Assembly (NCBI GenBank): GCA_031279305.1
Contig: JAITIS010000017.1
Coordinates: 1-7,222, forward strand
Length of the DNA stretch: 7,222 bases
Reading direction: 5' to 3'
Source of the DNA: Candidatus Margulisiibacteriota bacterium
GTDB taxonomy: Bacteria > Margulisbacteria > Termititenacia > Termititenacales > Termititenacaceae
Shown here: positions 1 to 6,263 of the stretch, piece after piece
Layout: every line of letters begins with the position of its first letter
Numbering within the stretch: position 1 is the first letter of the stretch
The notes under the pieces: generated by a model
What the model saw: the letters and a program-made list of their open reading frames with translations, nothing else
Databases searched by the model: none
What the model was told of the DNA's origin: nothing
Translations under genes and position numbers: made by a program

Positions 1-2357
1 AATTTTTCCGTCTCATCAAATCCAATGTCACGCCAACAGTCACCGTATTGCAGCCGGACATCGGACGCTGGTTGGATAACCGCTTTGCTTTTTCCGGTAC
101 GGCCAATTCCCAGCTGGAGCTGGATAAAATACTTGTTTCCTTTACAGCCAGTGATGGCACAGTGTTGACTTCTAATGTGCTGGCGGCGGGTACGCTTAAC
201 TGGACGGCGACCTTTGACATTTCCAATGCGGAATTGCTTTATGCGACGGCGCATAACCCCGCCACTTTGACAGTGACAGCGGTTACCAAAACCTCTCCTC
301 CATTGCAGGCGGCGTATGAATTTTTATACAGAATTGACGGCCTTGCTCCGGTCACGATCAATGCGCCGGTGGGCGTAGTGCCGGCGGTGGGCACGCTGAA
401 TGTGTCCGGTGTTTTTGCCGACGCCCATTCCGGACTGCAGGCGATAGGCGTCAGCATCAATGGTATTTTTAGGGAAATAGTTTCTTTCAATGCTCCGGCG
501 TCCGGCAGCGTGTCTTTTAATTTTCCTGTGCCGGTGAACGCGGATTTTGTGACGGTGGATATTGTCGCTTCGGACAACGCCTATCCCTCGCCGAATATTT
601 TGTGGCATTCTTTTGCGGTCAGCCGGGACTACAGTCTCCTGCCGACCGGCTCGATCACTTCGCCGGTCACGCCGCAGATCTATGTAAACAACACGATGAA
701 TATTGCCGGCACGGCTAAAGTCGCTTCCGGCAACATTGCGGGGGTCTGGGTTAGATTTACTTCCGCGGTCAGTCCAGATGCGCAGTGGATCACCGCCAAT
801 TATGCTCCAGCTAGCGCTAATGTGGTCACCTGGACGGCTGTCTGGCGCGTGCCGGGGAGCGATCCGCACGGCGCCACTTACAACGCGGAGCTGAGAATTT
901 TGTCTTCCGGCGGTGTGCTGGCGGAAGTCTCGCCCAATGCGCTGGCGGAGTATGAAAAAGACGCTGTCGGCCCGGCGGTGACTTTTATAAATATGTTCAA
1001 TAATATGCTCATCAATCAAATTCCCGGTTCGCCGAATTTTAGCGCGGAGGCTATGACTTATACCGAAGGAGCCAGAGTTTCCGCGGCTGTTTATCTAATA
1101 GTCGATGGCGCGCGATATTTGATGACGGATGTTAATTTCTCGAATTCTGCGCCCAATCATAACTGGTATTGCAGCGTTGTTGACTGGCTGGGTTTATCCG
1201 GCAGCGCGCATTCCATACAGCTGGAGGCCTCGGATATTGTGGCGAACAAAACTACTTCCAATATATTGATTATACGCGCTGTGCCGTCCGTAGTGGTGAC
1301 TGATCCTCTGCCTCCCGGCGGCAGTATCGATGCTACGACGGTGAATAGTTTTATTTACGCGACCAGCTTGAATACCGTGGAATTTAAATTTAATACCCTG
1401 CCGGCGGGTACGTCTTTCGCTGCCTATGTCGGTTTTGCCGGAACTGCCGGCCAGCACCCGACTTCATTTAATGTGGTCGGCGATGTAGTCAGCGTTTCAT
1501 TGAATTCCTATAGAGTTACGCCGAGCGAAGAAGTGGTTCATTTGCTTAATCTTGTCGAGACAAATGGCTCGGCGGTGACTATTCACTGCCAGCCCGTTGT
1601 CTACGACATCACGCCGCCGACTGCCAATGTAATTTTTGACGGGGTGACCCGTTATTATCAGGGCGGGGTTATCGCGCCGAATGAATATTTCGCGGTCAAT
1701 GTGCTGGACCGCGCCAGCGCCAATTTTGCGGCCAGAGGCAGCGGCTTCAATAATCAAAATATTCGTTACGGTTATGTGACCGACAACGCGGCGGAGTGGG
1801 CGGCCGGCACCATACATCAGTCCGTGTTCGACAGCGGCGCCACGACCAATAATAATATTGCTTCTCTGTCATTTGATCCGCTGGGCGAGCTTTTGCGTTT
1901 CAAAGTCAGCCTCAAGCAGGGTGTCTACGATTTATCTATCGACGCCATAGACAATGCCGGCAATCATATGACGGCTACTTTTAATGTTTACGGCTTGATC
2001 GTCAACCGTGATGTCACCGGCGAATCCGGCACGCTGGACAAAACCAAATTTATTACAGCCTATCCCAATCCCTACAATCCGAACAAAGACGATGTGCTGT
2101 TTACCTATTATCTCAAGGACAACGCGCAAAAAGCCCGGATTATGGTTTACAACCAAATCGGCGAGCTGGTGCACCCGATCGTTATTGAGGGGCCGGGACA
2201 GGAAGGCACACGCGCCGGCTACAATCAGGTGCCGTGGGACGGTCTGGATAAATTCAACCACATTATTTCCAGCGGTGTTTACATTTATCTGATTGTTATT
2301 GACGGAGACAGGGGACAGACTTTTCATAAGAGCACTATGGCGGTAATTAAGGAATAA
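1..2357 (+). CDS. Large exported Ig-like surface protein with FlgD-Ig/T9SS-type C-terminal domain (5' partial)
   Basis: The reading frame is open from base 3 through to TAA at 2355-2357, about 784 residues, so the gene begins upstream. The TTG at 48 has no convincing ribosome binding site and no signal peptide follows it, so it is not taken as the start. Numbering from that TTG, the protein is a string of beta-rich Ig-like modules with few charged residues; 'YDITPPT' near residue 519 is a typical bacterial Ig-like domain boundary, and a W-x3-W-R-V-P core lies at 262-269. The last ~100 residues begin with YPNPYNP (672-678) and contain GYNQVPWDG (724-732) and SGVYIY. This is the pattern of FlgD-Ig-like/T9SS type A sorting domains, which direct secretion and surface attachment in known families. 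No catalytic motif is visible. It is probably an adhesin, filament or surface-layer component, exported by the Sec system and then moved across the outer membrane. Barrel 1 follows after 5 nt and is probably co-transcribed. The C-terminal domain call is strong; the exact role is unknown. Confidence 0.88.
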   Translation, partial: FFRLIKSNVTPTVTVLQPDIGRWLDNRFAFSGTANSQLELDKILVSFTASDGTVLTSNVLAAGTLNWTATFDISNAELLYATAHNPATLTVTAVTKTSPPLQAAYEFLYRIDGLAPVTINAPVGVVPAVGTLNVSGVFADAHSGLQAIGVSINGIFREIVSFNAPASGSVSFNFPVPVNADFVTVDIVASDNAYPSPNILWHSFAVSRDYSLLPTGSITSPVTPQIYVNNTMNIAGTAKVASGNIAGVWVRFTSAVSPDAQWITANYAPASANVVTWTAVWRVPGSDPHGATYNAELRILSSGGVLAEVSPNALAEYEKDAVGPAVTFINMFNNMLINQIPGSPNFSAEAMTYTEGARVSAAVYLIVDGARYLMTDVNFSNSAPNHNWYCSVVDWLGLSGSAHSIQLEASDIVANKTTSNILIIRAVPSVVVTDPLPPGGSIDATTVNSFIYATSLNTVEFKFNTLPAGTSFAAYVGFAGTAGQHPTSFNVVGDVVSVSLNSYRVTPSEEVVHLLNLVETNGSAVTIHCQPVVYDITPPTANVIFDGVTRYYQGGVIAPNEYFAVNVLDRASANFAARGSGFNNQNIRYGYVTDNAAEWAAGTIHQSVFDSGATTNNNIASLSFDPLGELLRFKVSLKQGVYDLSIDAIDNAGNHMTATFNVYGLIVNRDVTGESGTLDKTKFITAYPNPYNPNKDDVLFTYYLKDNAQKARIMVYNQIGELVHPIVIEGPGQEGTRAGYNQVPWDGLDKFNHIISSGVYIYLIVIDGDRGQTFHKSTMAVIKE

Positions 2358-2362
2358 ACGAG

Positions 2363-3376
2363 ATGAGAAAAACTGTCTATATATTATTGTTTTTAAGCGC
2401 GTTTAGTCTCGCCGCTTTTGAGGTCAGTGGCGACGGCTCGCCGGTGGATCTGACCCGAATTGGCGTGTCGGCGCGCTGGTGGGGGCTCGGCCGGGCGGGC
2501 ACGGCGCTGTCCGACGACAGCGGCGCTCTGCTGCTCAATCCGGCTTCGATGGCGATGGCGCGGTCTTTTGAATTAAGCGGGATGTCCACACAGGTTTTGG
2601 GTGTGACCAATTACACCCTGATCAACAGCGTCCTGCCGCTCAATGACAGCTATCAGGCTTTTGGTTTTTCTTTTATCAATGAAAATGCCGGCACGATCAT
2701 TGCGACGAGCGGCAAAGACGCTTACGGCCATCCAGTCAAAGGCGGCACGATTGAGAACAGCAATTCCATAATTTCGCTGGGCTTGGCCAGCAAGGTTGCT
2801 ATCCCGGATCTTATCGATGACCTGTACTTGGGCGTGCTGTTCAAAGGGTACCACAAAGTGCTGGGCGATCTGACCGCCACCAGTATGGCCGTGGATTTCG
2901 GCGCGATTTACAAATGGACCAGTTTTCTATCTCTTGGGTTCACCGCGCGCAATGCTTTGCAAAGCGGCATCAATTATTCCACTTCGGAAAAAAGCGGCGA
3001 AGAGCATTATGACACGGACTATATAGCCGGTCTGGCTTTGTCCCTGCTCAATAATGATCTGACTCTGGCGGTGGATCAGTATACCAATGCCAAATTTGGC
3101 CGGACTTACGCGGGTCTGGAATACTGGCTGGCTAATACCGTGGCTCTGCGCACCGGTCTGGCCGAAAACGAAATGACGCTGGGCGTGGGCCTGCGTTATG
3201 AATTTTTTCAGCTGGATGTCGGCTACCGCTATCAAGATGCTCCGCTGGACAATCAGGTTTATTTTTCTGTCACGTTGGGTAACGCGCGTCGCTTGTTCCT
3301 GACCAGACCAAAAATTGAGATTATCGAAAATGACAGCCGCCCGGCGTCTGTGCCGGAGGAGATGCATATACTATGA
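2363..3376 (+). CDS. PorV/PorQ-like outer-membrane beta-barrel protein
   Basis: 337 residues from an ATG preceded by AAGGA at 2349-2353, which lies inside the end of the upstream gene. A signal peptide is clear: basic MRK, a hydrophobic core, and likely cleavage after LAA (residue 18). The mature N-terminus carries the PorV/PorQ/UPF0164 (FadL-related) signature: RAGTALSDDSGALLLNPASM, where R-A-G-T-A-L, the acidic DD and the NPA turn are the conserved elements. The rest alternates short amphipathic strands with turns (LGVLFKGYHK, LRYEFFQLDVGYRYQ), as in a beta-barrel. In T9SS bacteria PorV binds C-terminal-domain cargo at the outer membrane, and PorQ and related barrels are also family members. 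Its place directly after a protein with a sorting-like C-terminus suits a cargo-shuttle or surface-anchoring role, but this is inferred. Oddly, about 31 mostly polar residues (307-337) follow the apparent last strand, where barrels usually end in an aromatic residue. The stop overlaps the next start (ATGA at 3373-3376). Confidence 0.85.
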   Translation: MRKTVYILLFLSAFSLAAFEVSGDGSPVDLTRIGVSARWWGLGRAGTALSDDSGALLLNPASMAMARSFELSGMSTQVLGVTNYTLINSVLPLNDSYQAFGFSFINENAGTIIATSGKDAYGHPVKGGTIENSNSIISLGLASKVAIPDLIDDLYLGVLFKGYHKVLGDLTATSMAVDFGAIYKWTSFLSLGFTARNALQSGINYSTSEKSGEEHYDTDYIAGLALSLLNNDLTLAVDQYTNAKFGRTYAGLEYWLANTVALRTGLAENEMTLGVGLRYEFFQLDVGYRYQDAPLDNQVYFSVTLGNARRLFLTRPKIEIIENDSRPASVPEEMHIL

Positions 3377-5565
3377 AAAAACTAGCGGTTGGACTTATTC
3401 TGTTTTTATCTATGGCGCTGGGTGCCGGGCCGGTGACTTACACTGCCAAAGACCGGGTGTCTTTGCAGGGCAAGGCCAACCGCGGCGTGAAAATCGAGAT
3501 ATTCGTCAATAATAAAAAAGCTGCGGAAACCCATACTAATGACCGCGGCGAATGGACTGCCTATGATGTGCCTCTGGAAGTCAATGCCCAAAATGATGTG
3601 TATGCTGTATCCGTCGGTTCAGACGGCCGCCGCAGCAAAACTTCAACCCGGTTGTCTATTGTGGTGGATACCACGGCGCCGCAGTTTACCGCTGTTAAGC
3701 TCAATCCTGAGTCGGTTAAGCCGGAGGACACGGTTAATATTTCCGCGCAGACCGGCACAAATGTCTCCGCCGTAAGCGTTGTTTTGCCGGACAATGCCAC
3801 GCTGGAGCTCTCTGGCGGCAGCGGACGCTGGAGCGGTGTCTGGCGCGCGCCGCGGCTTATTTCCGGCGGCAGTTACAAGGTGCTTTTCACCGCGGTCAAC
3901 AAACTGGGCACCGCCGGTCAGACGCAGGCTGATTTATTCGTTGACGCGGCGGCCAGCCTGCTTATTTCCGCTCCGCAGGATGGAGCGGTCGTGTATGAAG
4001 AAGCCCTGAATATCAGCGGGGTGGCGCGCAACAGCACCCAGATCAATATCAACGGCTCAGTGGTGGCCGCGCAGGCCGATGGTTCCTTTAATACGGTGTA
4101 CCGCTTGCCCAAACCCGGACGCAATCAATTGAGCATTTCTGCCGGAGCGGCGGGCGGCGGCGCGGAACAAAAATTAAACGTGATCCGGCTGATTACTTTC
4201 CCGGATATTCAAACCCACTGGGCAAAAAGCGAGATAGAGTATCTGGCAACACTGGGTTATGTGCAGGCCTATCCAAACAGCGGCATCTTTGCTCCAGAGC
4301 GGCATATCACCCGCGCGGAGCTGGCCGCTTTGCTGGTGCGTTCCCGTCAATTGCCCGCAGCTTATCTGCCTTATGGCCAGTCCTCGGTGTTTAGAGATGT
4401 GCAGGGCGCTTCCTGGGCGACTGGCTATATCGAGACAGCCGCCCGGCACGGACTGGTCGAAGGTTATCCCGGCCATATTTATAAGCCGGGCAATCTGGTT
4501 ACCCGCGCGGAAGCCGCGGCGATGTTTGCCCGCTACGCCGGTCTGGCCGCGGCGCCCGTTTACGGCTCGGCCTATATCGATGTCAGCGAGAGGCACTGGG
4601 GAGCCGGCGCGATAGCCGCGCTCAAAAATTCCGGGCTTATCCCGCAAACTTGGCAAAGCCAGCGATTTTATCCAGATCAGCCGATCACCCGCGCGGAAGT
4701 GGCGGCGATACTGGCCAGAACGCCGGATATTAGCAAAGACATAGAGGCGCTGTTAGGCAGAAATCCCGGCTTGGCGGTTTCTGCGGACCCTTACCAGACA
4801 TTTTTACCGCAGCCTCCGGCTTCTGCTCCCCCCGTAGAAGCCGGGGCTGTTCTCCTAGCCGTGGCTTCGCCGCGTGAGGCCCTGCCCGGCAATGATATTA
4901 CACTGACCGCCGCGGCTATGCAGAAGATGCGGCAGGTCTCGGCCATCCTGCCCGACCAGAAAGAACTGCCTATGCAATACAATCCGGCTATCGATCTCTG
5001 GGAGATCACTTGGCGCGTGCCGGCCGGTTTTGCGGGCGGGCAGTATCAGGTGGTGGTCAAGGCTTTGGCGGAAAACGGCGCGCTTTTGACCGCGCGTTCC
5101 AATCAATTTGCCATTACGAACAGCCAGCAGATTGCCCGCGGTTATTACGCTCAGCCGGACAGCCAGTCTTTTGGCGACACCACGGTTATTTACGGTTCTG
5201 CTTATGTGTATCCAGAATACGCTCAGTCTTCTGTTCCAGCCATTCCTCCGGCGGCAGGCGGCAGTCTGACCCGGGCGGAAGCCGCGATTATTCTGGCTAA
5301 ATACGGTTATCTCAAACAGGCTATTGTGAATGCTCCGCCGGCCAAAGATGTGTCGCTCAATCACCCGCAGGTTAAAGTCATCAAATCCGCGATAGTCACA
5401 GGCATCATTCCCAATAAACAGCCCGGACAATTTTTCCCAAATGACCGGGTTTCTTACGCGGACGCCGCGGCTATTCTGCGCCGGGCTAAAGCCTCCGGAC
5501 GGGTATCCGCGCAGAGCGGTTATATTTCCTCCGCGGAGTTTGACAGGCTGGCAGCCGCCCGCTAA
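3373..5565 (+). CDS. Exported SLH-domain protein with flanking Ig-like domains
   Basis: 730 residues. The ATG overlaps the stop of barrel 1, and GGAGGAG lies at 3355-3361, 11 nt upstream, so translational coupling is likely. The signal peptide starts MKKLAVGLILFL, with probable cleavage after ALGA (18). Domain order: Ig-like modules (about 20-98, 99-192, 193-274); three SLH domains (276-325, 339-392, 400-449) with FPDI, FRDV and YIDV starts and TRAE motifs at 313, 377 and 439; a Pro-rich linker (about 478-491); another Ig-like module (about 493-585); then a divergent C-terminal SLH region with TRAE at 633-636 and a last repeat (about 657-705) whose TRAE has become SYAD. SLH domains bind cell-wall polymers, and in diderms they tie the outer membrane to peptidoglycan. 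Known SLH porins (OmpM/SomA) carry a barrel after the SLH domain; none is seen here, so this protein is probably a periplasmic or surface adaptor. The modules at about 110-191 and 497-584 look like copies of each other (V-S-x-x-L-P-D, then W-x3-W-R-x-P). The binding partner is unknown. Confidence 0.9.
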   Translation: MKKLAVGLILFLSMALGAGPVTYTAKDRVSLQGKANRGVKIEIFVNNKKAAETHTNDRGEWTAYDVPLEVNAQNDVYAVSVGSDGRRSKTSTRLSIVVDTTAPQFTAVKLNPESVKPEDTVNISAQTGTNVSAVSVVLPDNATLELSGGSGRWSGVWRAPRLISGGSYKVLFTAVNKLGTAGQTQADLFVDAAASLLISAPQDGAVVYEEALNISGVARNSTQININGSVVAAQADGSFNTVYRLPKPGRNQLSISAGAAGGGAEQKLNVIRLITFPDIQTHWAKSEIEYLATLGYVQAYPNSGIFAPERHITRAELAALLVRSRQLPAAYLPYGQSSVFRDVQGASWATGYIETAARHGLVEGYPGHIYKPGNLVTRAEAAAMFARYAGLAAAPVYGSAYIDVSERHWGAGAIAALKNSGLIPQTWQSQRFYPDQPITRAEVAAILARTPDISKDIEALLGRNPGLAVSADPYQTFLPQPPASAPPVEAGAVLLAVASPREALPGNDITLTAAAMQKMRQVSAILPDQKELPMQYNPAIDLWEITWRVPAGFAGGQYQVVVKALAENGALLTARSNQFAITNSQQIARGYYAQPDSQSFGDTTVIYGSAYVYPEYAQSSVPAIPPAAGGSLTRAEAAIILAKYGYLKQAIVNAPPAKDVSLNHPQVKVIKSAIVTGIIPNKQPGQFFPNDRVSYADAAAILRRAKASGRVSAQSGYISSAEFDRLAAAR
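4198..4719 (+). repeat. Three tandem SLH domain repeats within the SLH/Ig gene
   Basis: Three repeats of about 50 residues each, with the order F/Y-x-D-[IV], a short helix, a G-[YL]-[VI] turn, then [IV]-T-R-A-E followed by an Ala-rich helix. The TRAE core, the known cell-wall ligand site, is intact in all three copies and encoded by nearly identical DNA (ACCCGCGCGGA in each). A standard functional SLH unit has three repeats, so this array looks complete and able to bind its ligand. A further, decayed SLH region lies at the C-terminus of the same protein (about 5260-5490). Confidence 0.9.
4814..4846 (+). repeat. Intragenic GC-rich inverted repeat (hairpin) in linker-coding DNA
   Basis: Left arm CCGGCTTCT (4816-4824) is the exact reverse complement of AGAAGCCGG (4836-4844). 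Including two G-U pairs in RNA, the stem extends to 13 pairs (4814-4826 with 4834-4846) around a 7-nt loop of T and C. It lies in the part of the SLH/Ig gene that encodes the Pro-rich linker between the SLH unit and the next Ig-like domain. No T-run follows directly, so it is not a standard intrinsic terminator. It could be an mRNA structure, an inserted palindromic element, or chance in Pro/Ala-rich coding DNA. Confidence 0.6.
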
Positions 5566-5589
5566 AAAAGATATAATATCAAATATAAT
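5540..5589 (+). promoter_or_regulatory. Possible sigma-70-type promoter(s) before the 219-aa exported protein gene
   Basis: The only real gap in the window (5566-5603) contains two perfect TATAAT hexamers, at 5572-5577 and 5584-5589. For the first, CTGGCA at 5548-5553 matches the -35 consensus in four of six positions with an 18-nt spacer, and would give a leader of roughly 20 nt. TTGACA also occurs at 5540-5545, but it is 26 nt from the first TATAAT; its 17-nt partner would be the weak TAAAAA at 5563-5568. The second TATAAT would start transcription at or inside the ribosome binding site, so it is less likely. AT-rich gaps can give such matches by chance. Confidence 0.42.
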
Positions 5590-5591
5590 TC

Positions 5592-5606
5592 AGGGGGGTA
5601 ATTTTG
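5592..5606 (+). promoter_or_regulatory. Strong Shine-Dalgarno supporting a TTG start
   Basis: AGGGGGGT at 5592-5599 is close to the AGGAGGT consensus and sits 5 nt (from the last G) before TTG at 5604. A signal peptide begins immediately at that TTG (K-R, then a hydrophobic run), and no ATG or GTG lies at a suitable distance. Together these settle the start codon. Confidence 0.75.
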
Positions 5607-6263
5607 AAGCGTCTGGGCTTTATCCTTTTGCTTTGCGCCGGGCTGTCCGCGGCTATCGGCGATTTTTATTTTTACGGCCATAAATACCAACCGGGCATAA
5701 CTGTCGGAACTCAACCGGAGTTGACTGTCGCGGTCAGCGGCAACAGAGCGCTGCTTCTGGAAGATTTTGAATTATATCTGGATACGGATGCTCCCGCCGG
5801 ACTGCTGCCAACCACCGATTACCGCTATAACGAGCACGATAAGATATTCCGCTACAATTTTTCCCGGCCTTTGGAGCGAGGCGCTAGGGAGATTATCTTA
5901 AAAGTCCGGGAGAATGCCAATGTTATGCAAAAATCCGTTACCGTGCAGGTCATTCAGGAAAAAAATCTGCTCGGCGATCTGATTATTTTTCCTTCGCCGG
6001 CCACGCGCCATATCAATGTCTGTTACGAGCTGGGGTCCGCACAGAATATCAGTTTTCTGCTTTATGATTTGAACGGCCGGCTGGTATTAAGACGGGATTT
6101 TCAGAACGGCCAGCCGGGCGGCAGGCAGGGCTACAATCAGGCAAACATAGATTTGGACGCCTACAGTAAAAGTCCGCTGGCCAACGGCGTATATATAGCC
6201 GCCCTGCTTAAGCCCGGCTCGCGCGCGGTTTTGGCCAAGGAAAAATTCATTATATTAAAATGA
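5604..6263 (+). CDS. Small exported protein with divergent FlgD-Ig/T9SS-type C-terminal domain
   Basis: 219 residues from a TTG with a strong ribosome binding site. The signal peptide is K-R followed by GFILLLCAGLSAAIG, with cleavage likely near residues 17-19. The mature part has a beta-rich region of about 100 residues (20-122) that I do not recognise. It is followed by a domain of about 95 residues starting FPSPA (129-133), with YDLNGRLV, GYNQ (176-179), NGVYIA (194-199) and a final KEKFIILK. This matches the end of the first gene's product block by block (YPNP/FPSP, VYNQIGELV/YDLNGRLV, GYNQ, SGVYI/NGVYI, a basic end), but the WDG of the canonical form is lost. It is therefore probably a small cargo or surface component delivered by the same export route as the large protein. 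The following barrel gene overlaps it by ATGA, so the two are likely made together. The homology is clear in outline; the function is unknown. Confidence 0.82.
   Translation: MKRLGFILLLCAGLSAAIGDFYFYGHKYQPGITVGTQPELTVAVSGNRALLLEDFELYLDTDAPAGLLPTTDYRYNEHDKIFRYNFSRPLERGAREIILKVRENANVMQKSVTVQVIQEKNLLGDLIIFPSPATRHINVCYELGSAQNISFLLYDLNGRLVLRRDFQNGQPGGRQGYNQANIDLDAYSKSPLANGVYIAALLKPGSRAVLAKEKFIILK

Noticed and set aside
48..50. TTG as the true start of the first gene
   Set aside because: The same frame is open back to the window edge, no ribosome site precedes the TTG, and no signal peptide follows although the protein is clearly an exported type.
324..1019. A long minus-strand open frame (231 aa) opposite the first gene
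   Set aside because: Arg/His/Asp-rich product with no recognisable domain, lying antisense to a well-supported gene; it is a shadow of the GC-rich codon pattern. The same applies to the other antisense and out-of-frame open stretches.
5553..5600. Intrinsic terminator after the SLH gene
   Set aside because: The A-run and AT-rich stretch are not preceded by a stable hairpin, and no T-run follows a stem.
5631..5645. Lipobox in the 219-aa protein (LLLCAG)
   Set aside because: The residue before Cys is Leu rather than Gly, Ala or Ser, so it does not fit the lipoprotein signal; a standard signal peptidase I site follows at about 17-19.
6077..6117. 8-bp inverted repeat CCGGCTGG/CCAGCCGG
   Set aside because: The loop is 25 nt, the stem is short and GC-rich, no T-run follows, and it lies in sorting-domain codons; probably chance.
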